A stretch of DNA of 46,038 nt from Phycisphaerae bacterium (GCA_016782835.1 JADHXS010000004.1:1-46038), one strand, 5' to 3'; shown: positions 18,122 to 27,832, counted from the stretch's first letter. The notes: generated from the letters alone by a model not told the origin. Numbers and translations are program-made.

Positions 18122-18489
18122 TTTCAATACCCCTATCTGGGATTTTCCATATAACCTGACATTTCCCATATTAAACGGAAAAAACATATTTTTCACCTTA
18201 CGATATCGATAATTTTAGAAAATTTACCCCGGCAAGGTCAAAAAAACAATTCCATGCCCGGCTTTCCTCAAAATTCCGTAAATATACGGTTCTCCAAATC
18301 TGAACACAAAAACTGTTGTAAACAGCATCCATAAGCCCTGTACTATCAAAACCTCAATTTTTTGCACGGATTTATCTGGGAAATCCGGGATAAATAAATG
18401 GAAAATCTCCGTTTCGATTTACCAGTGATATTCATAATGACAATGTAGATGCCCAATGGTTGCTTTCAAGTTATGCAAGAGCAAAGTAG
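18122..18489. other. 368-nt spacer with a weak hairpin
   Basis: No gene is visible between the end of the minus-strand sulfatase and the phosphoesterase start. One imperfect hairpin (ATTTATC at 18370-18376 pairing with GATAAAT at 18389-18395) could lie in the 3' leader of the sulfatase transcript. A short palindrome CGATATCG sits near 18203. The TGCGCA-N4-GGCG motif is not present here, so the phosphoesterase is either read through from upstream or has its own unrecognised promoter. Confidence 0.5.
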
Positions 18490-20160
18490 TTAGCTGGACT
18501 GAAACAGCTTTGCCAATTCGGGGTAGGCATCATCAGTGTCGCCAATTTCAACTTTCAATTGAAGCAGTTGCTTTTTCAATTCCTTTGTAACTTCGGCATA
18601 TTCCGGCTGTTCATATACGTTGCTCATTTCATAGGGGTCTTTTTCGAGGTCATAAAGCTCAAAGGAAGCAGGGGTTGGTCCGGGGGGTTGTTTTCCCCAT
18701 CCCGAAACTTTATGCAATTGTTTGGCGTCATGTGATTCAGTGCTGTTGGCCCAGATTTCGTTACTTCGAGGATGAAGGGCTCGCCCATAGAAGAAAATCA
18801 GCTTATAGCGTTTTGTTCGGATCCCATAATGGGCTGGTACATCATGATGAGCCCGGTGCATCCAGTATCGATAGTAAGTGGCTTGCTTCCAGTCAGAGGG
18901 GGTATTGCCTTTCAAAATAGATCTGAAAGAGCGACCCTGCATTTCTTCCGGGGCCTGTGCCCCTGCAAAATCCAGGAAGGTCGGTGCAAAATCGACATTA
19001 TTAATGATGTCCTCATTGACTGAATTGGATTTTATCTCTTTAGGATATCTTACTAAAAACGGCATCTTCAAAGATTCTTCAAACATCCATCGCTTATCGA
19101 CATGGTCGTGTTCTCCGAGCAGCATGCCCTGGTCACCGGTATAGATGACAACAGTGTTGTCTGCCAGATTTGCCTGATCCAGATAATCCAGTAGCCGTCC
19201 GACATTGTCATTGACTGCGGCGACACAGCGAAGGTAATCTTTCAGGTATTTTTGATAAGCGGCCCGTGTCATTTCTTTTTCCGACATGCCGTTTACATCA
19301 AGCTTTCCACTGGGCCACCAGTCATTCTGCATGCGGCTGACACGGTTTCTGATTTTGTTTTTATTAGAAAGTGTAGAGCCATAGTCACGAGATCCGATGG
19401 AGCGGTCAGATTTATTTTCAAACAATGTTGGCGGTTCGGGTATGTCGACACCGTCAAAAAGATGCTCATGTCGTTCCGGAAATTCCCAAAGCCCATGTGG
19501 CGCCTTAAAGTGACACATTAAAAAAAAGGGTTTATCATCTTTGGATACTCTCTGTTCAAGCCATTTCAAGGCTTCATCGGTGATGACATCGCTGGAGTAT
19601 CCTGTATGAACAGTACCGCCTTCATTGTGGTCTTTCCAGCGAATACCTTTTTCTTTGAGAAGGGGATTTAAATACAATCCCTGCCCGGGAAGCACATTGT
19701 AGTAGTCAAATCCTTTGGGTTCGGTATGAAGATGCCACTTGCCAATAACGGCTGTTTCATAGCCGGCCTTCTGAAGTTCGACGGCGACATTGGGGTGATG
19801 GTCCGGGTCCCAGTCATCAACGAGGGTATAAACACCGTTTTTATGTGAGTACTGCCCGCTTAGAATGGACGCACGGCTGGGAGTGCAGATTGAGTTAGTG
19901 CAGAAACAGTTTTTAAGCATGATCCCTTCTGTGGCAATTCGATCAATGTTGTCAGTAGGGCATATTTCCTTGAGATAGCTGCCATAGGCGGATATGGCCT
20001 GATAAGTGTGATCATCCGACATAATGAACAATATATTGGGTTGCTGTTTAGTATGGGACGCATAGACTGTTGTCGACGCGGGCAGGCATGAAAGCGAGCT
20101 GGCCGCGATGGCAGTTTTCATAAATTGACGTCGCGTAACTAGGTTCTTATACTTATGCAT
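18490..20160 (-). CDS. Tat-exported sulfatase
   Basis: A 556-residue sulfatase with a Tat-type leader (TRRQFMKTAIAASS at 9-22). Metal-binding DD is at 49-50 and the formylglycine site is CTPSR at 92-96. GKWHLHTEPKGFDYY provides the active-site Lys and His, and TGDQGMLLGEHDHVDKRWMFEESLKMPF is the second metal-binding region. It closely resembles the plus-strand sulfatase at 38584: both share CFCTNSxCxPSRASI, a GQYSHKxGVYTL segment and HYGIRTxxYKLI. The two genes lie in transcription units whose promoters carry the same motif. It is 83 bases downstream of the pseudopilin gene on the same strand. Family is certain, substrate unknown. Confidence 0.94.
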   Translation of the reverse strand: MHKYKNLVTRRQFMKTAIAASSLSCLPASTTVYASHTKQQPNILFIMSDDHTYQAISAYGSYLKEICPTDNIDRIATEGIMLKNCFCTNSICTPSRASILSGQYSHKNGVYTLVDDWDPDHHPNVAVELQKAGYETAVIGKWHLHTEPKGFDYYNVLPGQGLYLNPLLKEKGIRWKDHNEGGTVHTGYSSDVITDEALKWLEQRVSKDDKPFFLMCHFKAPHGLWEFPERHEHLFDGVDIPEPPTLFENKSDRSIGSRDYGSTLSNKNKIRNRVSRMQNDWWPSGKLDVNGMSEKEMTRAAYQKYLKDYLRCVAAVNDNVGRLLDYLDQANLADNTVVIYTGDQGMLLGEHDHVDKRWMFEESLKMPFLVRYPKEIKSNSVNEDIINNVDFAPTFLDFAGAQAPEEMQGRSFRSILKGNTPSDWKQATYYRYWMHRAHHDVPAHYGIRTKRYKLIFFYGRALHPRSNEIWANSTESHDAKQLHKVSGWGKQPPGPTPASFELYDLEKDPYEMSNVYEQPEYAEVTKELKKQLLQLKVEIGDTDDAYPELAKLFQSS

Positions 20161-20243
20161 TTTCAGAATTCCATTTTTACAATATATAAAGAATTTCTGG
20201 GAAGAGGAAGATAATTCTGGGGTAGCTGTTGGATAACTGTTGC

Positions 20244-21071
20244 CTATTCATCTTTGATATAACTCATCCAATCCGGCCACTCAATCACGTGGCCGGTATT
20301 AAAATCCTTAAACCACTTCACACGCCATAATTGTTTGATGGTGATCTTATTTGCCGATTGATCAGCAAATACACAATTCAGGTTTCCATTATGGCGCTTA
20401 TCAAGAACGAATCGGTGCATTCTTTTTCCAGAACTGGTGCGTCTGAGCCCCTGTGAGATCAGTTGCTCCTCCGTTTCCAGCGGCGGATCGTCTATGGTGC
20501 CTTTTGTGTAGAAGTTGTGATTGGGCTTGCCGCCTTTCCATGAACAATCCAGAAAGAGAGGTACATTAGAAGAACCGGTCACATTTGTGCTCTTTTCCCA
20601 CAGGCCTGGTTCAGGATCACCTGATGAGGAAGAGGCACTCGCCCAGTTGTTAGTACCATAGCTCCCGTAATCTCCTTTGACTCTTTCAAGGTGCTGTCCA
20701 TCATTTGAGAGTTTGTCATCAATGAATACTCCCCAAGACTCAAATGAACTGCCGACAATGCTTCCTTCAAACAAGGCTATTGTAGGATTCGCGGTTTTTT
20801 TTGCTGAAGGGCATACGCGTAATTTTGGATCCTGGTAGTAACTGCGGTAGATTTCAGACCATAATGCCCCTTTATGCCAGGTTGCAAATCTTTCGTCATT
20901 ATCGCTGTTATAAAGACTTGTGACAAGTCCCCACTGCCGAAGGTTTGAACGGCAGGTAATCTCGCGTGCATATTCTTTGGCTTTGTTTAAGGATGGTAAA
21001 ATCACAGAAAGCAGCAATGCGATGATTGCAATAACAACCAAAAGTTCAATAAGTGTAAACGCTTTCCTCAT
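20244..21071 (-). CDS. Pseudopilin-like protein with prepilin cleavage/methylation signal
   Basis: A 275-residue protein with a type IV prepilin/type II secretion pseudopilin leader: MRKA then FTLIELLVVIAIIALL, with cleavage expected after Ala4 and the conserved Glu at position 5 of the mature form. A SLNKAKEYAREITCRSNLRQWG segment follows, then a globular domain ending in RHNGNLNCVFADQSANKITIKQLW, the planctomycete pseudopilin end block (compare H-x9-DG proteins). AGAGGAA precedes the ATG. Such proteins are abundant in Planctomycetota and often lie next to sulfatase or glycosidase genes; their role is not established. Here it is the first gene of the minus-strand unit, directly under a promoter with the shared motif. 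It could form or cap a secretion or attachment filament; that is speculation. Confidence 0.9.
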   Translation of the reverse strand: MRKAFTLIELLVVIAIIALLLSVILPSLNKAKEYAREITCRSNLRQWGLVTSLYNSDNDERFATWHKGALWSEIYRSYYQDPKLRVCPSAKKTANPTIALFEGSIVGSSFESWGVFIDDKLSNDGQHLERVKGDYGSYGTNNWASASSSSGDPEPGLWEKSTNVTGSSNVPLFLDCSWKGGKPNHNFYTKGTIDDPPLETEEQLISQGLRRTSSGKRMHRFVLDKRHNGNLNCVFADQSANKITIKQLWRVKWFKDFNTGHVIEWPDWMSYIKDE

Positions 21072-21117
21072 TATCGTTCCTCTCTCATTGTTACAACGTA
21101 CCTAATATTGTTAATCT

Positions 21118-21187
21118 ATTATCAACTGGATAAGTTAAAAGAACAAGCCACTTTTGTATATATTTTCCGCCAATATGCGCAAATAAA
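21118..21187 (-). promoter_or_regulatory. Promoter and activator-type motif for the pseudopilin-sulfatase unit
   Basis: Read on the minus strand, the motif runs from 21187 to 21161: TTTATT, TGCGCA, TATT, GGCG, GAAAATA. A -10 hexamer GATAAT lies at 21123-21118, starting 58 bases after the start of TGCGCA. A -35-like TTGTTC (21146-21141) sits 17 bases ahead of it. Transcription would start near 21111, about 40 bases before the pseudopilin ATG. The two motif halves (TGCGCATATT and GGCGGAAAAT) form a 10-bp direct repeat, which suggests a protein contacting one face of the helix over two turns. Confidence 0.55.
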
Positions 21188-21265
21188 ATGATCTTTTGTG
21201 TATTTTAAAAACAAGTTAATTGGTACCTTTTTCGAGATAGGTAGTGGGAATATTGCCTGAAATCC

Positions 21266-21336
21266 GTTTTCTGCGCAAAATGGCGAAAAAATAATGCTCA
21301 ATCGGCTTCTTGGAAAGTGTATAAATATGTTATAAT
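21266..21336 (+). promoter_or_regulatory. Promoter and activator-type motif for the beta-helix operon
   Basis: GTTTTC, TGCGCA (21272-21277), AAAT, GGCG, AAAAAAT, followed by a perfect TATAAT at 21331-21336 that begins 59 bases after the start of TGCGCA. The -10 is of extended type (TG three bases ahead). The -35 region is poor: the best match is TTGGAA with only a 15-base spacer, as would fit activator dependence. Transcription would start near 21343. The motif is on the opposite strand to the copy at 21161-21187, so the 333-base divergent gap carries one copy facing each way. Confidence 0.55.
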
Positions 21337-21404
21337 CAGATGCTGTTGGGGCGGTTGGCTGTATGTGCGCTCGAGTTTGTATAATTGTAGATGTGGGTAT
21401 GTGT

Positions 21405-24400
21405 ATGAGATTGTTGTCCATCTTTATGATAATAGTTGTTTTTATGGGGGCCTGCAATTATGGTTGGGCGGATGATTTTTTTATCTCTGTTTCTGGCAAC
21501 GACAACAATCCCGGCACATTTGATCAACCTTGGAAGTCGGTGCAGTATGCGTTTGATCAGATAAACGCCGGCGACACTGTGTATATTCGCGGGGGGCGTT
21601 ATCACGAGGCCGTCGTCGTTAACGGTCTTCAGGGAAATCCAGGAAATCATATTACGATAACTAACTACGAAGATGAAAAAGTTGTTATTGCCGGGACGAT
21701 GCCAATAGCGACGAACTGGTCACAACATGACAGTCATATCTGGAAGACAACCCTTGGCGAAGATATTTGGCAGCTGTTTGTTGATGGGGATATGATGACG
21801 GCGGCTCGCTGGCCGAACATAACGAAGGACTGGGATGAGCCGGATAATTCGAACGGATTTAATCCAACGCCGGCAAGCTACTGGGATAAGGACGGAACGT
21901 GGGCACATATTACCTCCCAGAGCAGTTGGGGGCATGTCTATAATGACGATATTTTCAATAATCTGGCTGGCCTTGGGAAAAGTCTTACCGGAGCCATGAT
22001 GGTTGGCTACCGTCTGTTGGTTAGCGGTAACGATGTCTTTACCGAACAGGTGACAAATCATGTTGCCGGGTCGAGCGATTTTACTCATACGACCGAGAAC
22101 TTTGCGGCAACTGCAGCGCCGAGTCAGCCGGCATCGGATGCCAGGTATTACCTTGAATGTCATCTGGGGCTTCTTGATGCGCCGGGTGAGTGGTTTTATG
22201 ACAAGGATACGGGCGAGCTTTATGTCTGGTTCGAAGACAGCGGGTCGCCTTCGGGCAGATATATAGAGGGCAAGAACAAGCATCATATACTGGAGCTTAC
22301 CAACTGCGAGTGGTTGGACTTCAGGGGGATAGAGCTGTTTGCAGGGGCGTTCGATCTTAGCAGTACTTACGATACGACATTCGAGGGGTGCCGGTTTATG
22401 TATCCCAGTTACGGAAGGCGTATGCTTAAAATTATCAAGACCGGGATCGGTTACGTGATCCACGATGCTGCGGCTGCTTATAACCGAACGGGAGGCAGCA
22501 GAAATCCTGCGAATCTGACGTGGCGTGATTGCGAGTTTGCCAACTTCGAGGGGTGTGGGTTGTATATTCGCACATTCGGCGGTAACCTTGTCGAGAACTG
22601 CTATTTTCATAACGGTCAGATACTACAGGTTGTGTACGGCGCGGCGTCTGATCACAAGGGTGCCGGGACGACGATCAGACGTACCACGTTCCATACGCTT
22701 GGATTGAATAACGCGACGAAGAACGCCAGCAACGGCCTTTTGGAATACAACCACATTTACAACATGCATTTCGATGGGGATTTTTCTGCGTGTCAGACTT
22801 CGACGGCTTCGCAGGAGGGGACGATCCATCGTTATAACTGGATTCACGATTGCAGAGGGCGTAACGGTATTCGGTTTGACGGGGATCCTGCGGGCATTCG
22901 GGCGCAGGTTCATCATGTCGTTTCGATGCATAATATGCGGGGATTTCGTCTGAAGGGCGATCAGCATATGATTTATAATCTGACGGGATTGGGAAACAAT
23001 CCGAAGAGCGATATCAATGTGGCATTCGAGAAGTTTTACGGTTACGATCCGCCGGATTGTATGGAGTATTCGTGCCGTATTATGGGGCGACGTGGAAGCG
23101 ATCCCTATCATGGTAATGAAAACTCTATTGTCAGGAATATTGCCGGAAACGTGATTGATAACTGGCCTTTGGTCGCTTCCGATAATGCAGGTGTTTGGCA
23201 CGGCAATGCCATCGGGCAGCAACTCAAAGACCAACTGCGCGATCCGGAAAACCTTGATTTTCGTCCGAAAGCGGGCAGTGATCTTGTTGATGCTGGTTTC
23301 GAGGTTGCTGGTATAACGGACGGTTACATCGGTTCTGCGCCGGACATCGGAGCGTATGAATACGGTGATATGAATTATTGGATTCCGGGCAGGATATTGG
23401 ACAAAGCGTCGACTCCGATACCGCCGAATGAAGCGGTTGGCGTTAAAAGCGATGCCGATTTGATGTGGCTTGGGGGCAAAGACGCCGTTTCGCACAAGGT
23501 TTATTTCGGCAGCGAATCCGGCAATCTTTCATTGGTAAGCACACAGACCAACAATATGTATACACCATCCCAGTTAATCGAAGATCAGACATACTACTGG
23601 CGGGTCGATACGGTGACTTCAAGCGAAGTGATTGTAGGTGATGAGTGGTCCTTTTCGCTTGCTGCACCACCATTGGTTACGGAGACAGCCTTGTTTTATC
23701 CCGTGGCGGACAGTTATGTTGATGTGAACGAGCCGGACACAAATTATGGTGAGGATGAAGACATCGAATTAAGAACTCCCTCCGGTGGATCACTGAAGCG
23801 AGAGGGGTTTCTTAAATTTGATGTCCAGGTGGCCGGTGAAATCACTGACGCTGTTTTGCGGCTATATTCTGCCAATGTCTTGTCCGGCGGTGTGAATATT
23901 CATCCCGTGACAGATACGGTGTGGGACGAAAAGGCCATCACCTGGGACAATCAGCCGGGGATGGATCCCGCATCGATAGCATTTGCAACCCCGAGCTATG
24001 GCTGGGGTGAGTTTGATGTGTCAAGCTATATTGATGCCGATGGAATGTGGAGTTTGGGCTTGGTTCGAGGCCCCAAGGAATCAAATCGTCGTGCGAAAAG
24101 CAGGGAGAGCCAATGGCCGCCGGAACTGCTGATAAGCTATGTTCCATCAGGGCCACAGAACAATTCTCCCTATTTCCAGTCCGCCTCTTTTTCCGGTCCT
24201 TATGCTGTTATAGACACAGTGTACGATGGAGACATTTCAGGGGAAGCAAGTGATCCGGATGGGGACCCAATGACCTTTGTCAAAATCGCCGGTCCCGGAT
24301 GGCTTATCATTAATTCCGATGGTGCGATGACAGGAACACCGGGTCTTGGTGATGCTGGAACGAACAGTTTTACTGTTCGCGTGTCAGACGACAAGGGGGC

Positions 24401-24617
24401 ATTTGATGAAGGAAGCATGACAATCCAGGTCTATTTGCCGAATGCCCCTGATATCAATGGGGATGGAAAGACAGACCTTATTGATTTTTCACTATTGGCG
24501 AGGGCCTGGTTTGATGCATGTGTCGAATCGAACTGGTGTGAAGGTGCTGATCTGGACCTGAGTGGTAGTGTCGGGATAGAAGATGTTTGTGAGATGGCCG
24601 AAGCATGGCTTGATTAA
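21405..24617 (+). CDS. Giant secreted beta-helix protein (type I) with DNRLRE and dockerin-like domains
   Basis: About 1070 residues. I place the start at 21405 because it gives a standard signal peptide (MRLLSIFMIIVVFMGACNYGWA); ATG 21363 is also in frame but lies only ~20 bases from the predicted transcription start. The mature protein opens with SVSGNDNNPGTFDQPWKSVQ and YIRGGRYHEAV, the start of a right-handed parallel beta-helix that runs to ~665 and includes DIWQLFVDGDMMTAARWPN. Then: a planctomycete Fn3-like domain (~668-758, TYYWRVDTVTS), a DNRLRE/CBM96-like beta-sandwich (~760-905), a cadherin/He_PIG-like domain (~915-1010, EASDPDGDPMTF) and a dockerin-like pair of Ca loops (DINGDGKTDLIDF and ADLDLSGSVGIED) ending in WLD. 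The helix resembles polysaccharide-active families (GH141, PL6 and relatives) in general pattern; exact family and reaction are unknown. Close relative: 34171-38283. Confidence 0.85.
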   Translation: MRLLSIFMIIVVFMGACNYGWADDFFISVSGNDNNPGTFDQPWKSVQYAFDQINAGDTVYIRGGRYHEAVVVNGLQGNPGNHITITNYEDEKVVIAGTMPIATNWSQHDSHIWKTTLGEDIWQLFVDGDMMTAARWPNITKDWDEPDNSNGFNPTPASYWDKDGTWAHITSQSSWGHVYNDDIFNNLAGLGKSLTGAMMVGYRLLVSGNDVFTEQVTNHVAGSSDFTHTTENFAATAAPSQPASDARYYLECHLGLLDAPGEWFYDKDTGELYVWFEDSGSPSGRYIEGKNKHHILELTNCEWLDFRGIELFAGAFDLSSTYDTTFEGCRFMYPSYGRRMLKIIKTGIGYVIHDAAAAYNRTGGSRNPANLTWRDCEFANFEGCGLYIRTFGGNLVENCYFHNGQILQVVYGAASDHKGAGTTIRRTTFHTLGLNNATKNASNGLLEYNHIYNMHFDGDFSACQTSTASQEGTIHRYNWIHDCRGRNGIRFDGDPAGIRAQVHHVVSMHNMRGFRLKGDQHMIYNLTGLGNNPKSDINVAFEKFYGYDPPDCMEYSCRIMGRRGSDPYHGNENSIVRNIAGNVIDNWPLVASDNAGVWHGNAIGQQLKDQLRDPENLDFRPKAGSDLVDAGFEVAGITDGYIGSAPDIGAYEYGDMNYWIPGRILDKASTPIPPNEAVGVKSDADLMWLGGKDAVSHKVYFGSESGNLSLVSTQTNNMYTPSQLIEDQTYYWRVDTVTSSEVIVGDEWSFSLAAPPLVTETALFYPVADSYVDVNEPDTNYGEDEDIELRTPSGGSLKREGFLKFDVQVAGEITDAVLRLYSANVLSGGVNIHPVTDTVWDEKAITWDNQPGMDPASIAFATPSYGWGEFDVSSYIDADGMWSLGLVRGPKESNRRAKSRESQWPPELLISYVPSGPQNNSPYFQSASFSGPYAVIDTVYDGDISGEASDPDGDPMTFVKIAGPGWLIINSDGAMTGTPGLGDAGTNSFTVRVSDDKGAFDEGSMTIQVYLPNAPDINGDGKTDLIDFSLLARAWFDACVESNWCEGADLDLSGSVGIEDVCEMAEAWLD

Positions 24618-24649
24618 GCGATTTGAAAAACACAGAGAGGAAGTGATTG

Positions 24650-27600
24650 ATGAGATTTATTGTTATTGGTTTGATGCTGTGTTTATCCTCGGCTTTTGCG
24701 GGGGATGTATATGTTGCAACCGATGGTGATGACGGGAACAGTGGTAAATTGAATTCGCCGTATCGAACAATTGAAAAGGCTGTCAGTGAGCTTGATCCGG
24801 GCGAAACGTGTTATATCCGCGGCGGCACCTATCACGAGGAAGTCATCGGCGCATCATTGCAGGGAACAGCTGGTAACCCGATTACTATCACCAATTATGA
24901 CGGGGAGCAGGTTACTCTGGATGGTTCAGAATCGCTAGCCGATCTTGGCGGCGCGACCTGGAGCGTGTATTCGGGCGATATCTACACCACCACCATTAAC
25001 AAAGATATCTGGCAGTTGTGGGTTGATGGAAGAATGGCGATCACTGCTCGCTGGCCAAATGCCAACACCCATCCATGCGATCCGATCGTACCCCAGCTGA
25101 AGGCCGACGGCTATACGCCCAAGGACGGCTCTTGGTGGGACTGGGATGGCACCTGGGGACATATGATTGCTTACGATCCCAATGGAATCCTGGAAAATAG
25201 TTCTTTCTATCAAACGGTTCCCAATGTTAGCTTCGCCGGCGGATCGATTATCTTGAACTATCACTCCGAAACGACATTTTCTCGACCCATTGATTCCCAT
25301 GATGCTGGCAGCAATATCATCAGGCACACGCCTGTGGTGAACCCACACGATCAAAAGCCCAATGGTCATTTCTTGGTCGAAGCGATGAGCGCGTTGGATC
25401 AGGCAGGAGAATGGTATTACGATAAGAACACCGGCGAAGTGCGGTTGTGGTGCGAAGACGGCCAAACGCCTCAGGGAAGCGATGTGCGCGGCAAGACGAT
25501 TTCCTGTGCTTTGGATTTTCAAAACATTAAGTATGTTAACATTATTGGCATCGATTTCTTCGGCTGCACCATTAACTTTCCGAACGCAGGACATACAAAT
25601 CTTGAAGACTGTAATTTCGACTATCCGAGCATGTATCCTCGCATGATCGGTACTCACAGTTATGCCGGAGAATCAGGAGGTTCAGCTGCGGGGCAGCCGC
25701 CTCAGTACGGCGCCACATATTTCCGCGGGGGTAATGGGGGATACAATGTGATGCGTGATTGCGTCTTTAGATATAGCGACGGTCCGATAGAAGCCAAAAA
25801 CAATGACAATGCGCTATTTGAAAACTGCCTGTTTTCCCATTTTAATTTTACGGGTATGGGGCTTATGGTCATGATGGCTAACGGCAGCAGCAATGCGCTG
25901 ACCGATCGTTGTACTTTTCATGTCAATGGTTCAAAGGTGATGCAAAAACATACCGGCATGAGTATTAATATGTCTCGTTCCTCCTTTTTTGGCTATCTGC
26001 AGCAGGATGGCTGCGCCTGGCAATGTGCCGGCGGAAATGGTCCCGGCGGCGGCAGCGACGGTACTGTTCGCTCTTATTTGTGGCACCATCAGGCATGGAA
26101 AACGGGCGTTCGATGGGACGGCGACGATGGAATAAACGGATCCGATCATCACGAGGTCTCGATGCTTGTTCCCGCGAGCCAGAATATCAAGGGAGATTAT
26201 CACAAGGTTATCAGCAATACATCAGTCGCACTGCATGACCCCGGTCACCCGGGCATCCAACTCAGGGATCCAAACCCGGTGACGGATCCAAAAAACCAAA
26301 ATAGCCATTGTTACAATAATTTGGGGGACAGCATCTCTTCAGACTCGAGCGCATATGTTCCGTTGACCTGCATCAACAGCAATAACTGGAATGGCTATGT
26401 GGACTCCACAGGCCCGACGGATATGGCCAGGGACCGATTGCGTGACCCCCTGAATCTGGACTTTCGTCCAAAACCCGGAGCCGATATCATCGACGCGGGT
26501 ATTGCTTACGCTCCGATCACAAACGGATATATCGGTTCGGCACCGGATATTGGCGCATACGAGTATGGCGACACGCATTACTGGATTCCCGGTTACCAGT
26601 CTGAAAAGGCTAGTACGCCAATACCTCCGAACGGAACAATAACAGCCAACCCCAGTTGCGATCTGATGTGGTTGGCCGGAAACGAGACCGTTTCACATGA
26701 TATTTACTTCGGAACAGAATCTGGCAATCTCCCCTTTCAGGGCAATCAACCGCTGCTTGATAATATCTTCGATCCGAATGCGGGTGATTTAACCGATGGA
26801 CAAACATATTACTGGCGTATTGACACGGTGACATCCGGCGGCACGATTACCGGCGATGAATGGTCGTTTACTGTTAAGGAACCCTTGGAAACAGTGTATG
26901 TCGATATCGCCCCCATTGCCGATACGTATGTAAGAGACGACCAACCGACTAATAATTTCGGTTCAAGTACGGTGCTGTCGTTGGCAACACATGAAGACGG
27001 CTATGAACGGGAAGGCTACATGAAGTTTAATATCGATGTTCCCGGGACGATTATCAGTGCAATGCTTAACTTATATGCGACCGGAGCTTCTACCTCCGGT
27101 AATATCCAGGTTTACTCCATGACCGATACATCGTGGGATGAATACGGCATGACATATAACAACAAACCGCCGATTGACGGTATTTTGCTGGATCAGCAGG
27201 ATATCTCTAGTCTGACTTACAGGGGATTCCATGTGACAGACGCTGTTACCGGCAATGGAATCATTTCGTTTGGACTTGACAGGGCATTTACGACCTCATA
27301 TCGCGGTATCAGTTCCAGAGAAAATGCCAATCCGCCATATCTGACGATTGCCTATACCGTCTCCGGCGGTGGGGATCTGCCCCCCGAACCTCCGGCGAAC
27401 CTGAGTGCAGTTGGCAGTGTCCAGCAAATCGCCTTGGATTGGGACGCTAATACCGAGCCGGATCTGGACGGTTACCAGGTTCTTCGCCGGCAGAATCCGG
27501 ATGACAACTTTGCCCAGATTCATGCCGGGCTTTTGACGACTTCTTCCTATATCGATACCACAATGCTGACCAATTTGCCCTACGAATATATCGTAAAGGC

Positions 27601-27832
27601 TGCCGATACCGCTGGCCAGTATTCCAATCAGTCGAATGTCGAAATAGCTTATGCAAGTGATCCGGATATGAACAGCAGCGGAAAAGTTGAATTTGGCGAC
27701 TTTGCCGTCATTGCTGAATTCTGGCAACTTGCCTGTTCGGTTCCGACGTGGTGCGATGGCGCGGATCTGGATTTTAGCGAAGATGTTGATCTTCAGGATA
27801 TGATGTTATTCGTTCAATACTGGCTTGATTAA
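24650..27832 (+). CDS. Giant secreted beta-helix protein (type II) with DNRLRE, Fn3 and dockerin-like domains
   Basis: 1060 residues, start ATG 24650 with GAGAGGAAG upstream and signal peptide MRFIVIGLMLCLSSAFA. A TTG one codon earlier is possible but less likely. The beta-helix covers ~18-645 (NSPYRTIEKAVSELDPGE, CYIRGGTYHEEV, DIWQLWVDGRMAITARWPN). It is followed by the Fn3-like TYYWRIDTVTSGG domain (~650-745), a DNRLRE/CBM96-like domain (~747-903, ADTYVRDDQPTNNFGSS), a true Fn3 domain (~907-1003, PANLSAVGSVQQIALDWD) and a dockerin-like end (DMNSSGKVEFGDF, ADLDFSEDVDLQD, WLD). It is a close paralogue of 30934-34134: their DNRLRE coding blocks near 27125-27185 and 33432-33491 are almost identical at DNA level. 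Likely an extracellular carbohydrate-active protein; reaction unknown. Confidence 0.86.
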   Translation: MRFIVIGLMLCLSSAFAGDVYVATDGDDGNSGKLNSPYRTIEKAVSELDPGETCYIRGGTYHEEVIGASLQGTAGNPITITNYDGEQVTLDGSESLADLGGATWSVYSGDIYTTTINKDIWQLWVDGRMAITARWPNANTHPCDPIVPQLKADGYTPKDGSWWDWDGTWGHMIAYDPNGILENSSFYQTVPNVSFAGGSIILNYHSETTFSRPIDSHDAGSNIIRHTPVVNPHDQKPNGHFLVEAMSALDQAGEWYYDKNTGEVRLWCEDGQTPQGSDVRGKTISCALDFQNIKYVNIIGIDFFGCTINFPNAGHTNLEDCNFDYPSMYPRMIGTHSYAGESGGSAAGQPPQYGATYFRGGNGGYNVMRDCVFRYSDGPIEAKNNDNALFENCLFSHFNFTGMGLMVMMANGSSNALTDRCTFHVNGSKVMQKHTGMSINMSRSSFFGYLQQDGCAWQCAGGNGPGGGSDGTVRSYLWHHQAWKTGVRWDGDDGINGSDHHEVSMLVPASQNIKGDYHKVISNTSVALHDPGHPGIQLRDPNPVTDPKNQNSHCYNNLGDSISSDSSAYVPLTCINSNNWNGYVDSTGPTDMARDRLRDPLNLDFRPKPGADIIDAGIAYAPITNGYIGSAPDIGAYEYGDTHYWIPGYQSEKASTPIPPNGTITANPSCDLMWLAGNETVSHDIYFGTESGNLPFQGNQPLLDNIFDPNAGDLTDGQTYYWRIDTVTSGGTITGDEWSFTVKEPLETVYVDIAPIADTYVRDDQPTNNFGSSTVLSLATHEDGYEREGYMKFNIDVPGTIISAMLNLYATGASTSGNIQVYSMTDTSWDEYGMTYNNKPPIDGILLDQQDISSLTYRGFHVTDAVTGNGIISFGLDRAFTTSYRGISSRENANPPYLTIAYTVSGGGDLPPEPPANLSAVGSVQQIALDWDANTEPDLDGYQVLRRQNPDDNFAQIHAGLLTTSSYIDTTMLTNLPYEYIVKAADTAGQYSNQSNVEIAYASDPDMNSSGKVEFGDFAVIAEFWQLACSVPTWCDGADLDFSEDVDLQDMMLFVQYWLD

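Noticed and set aside
17381-18154. 257-residue plus-strand frame
   Set aside because: Lies antisense to the phosphoesterase, whose motifs are clear. The frame is Cys/Arg-rich, as expected from a shadow.
21720-23495. Two ~290-residue minus-strand frames
   Set aside because: Both are complements of the beta-helix gene; no starts with ribosome sites and no known motifs.
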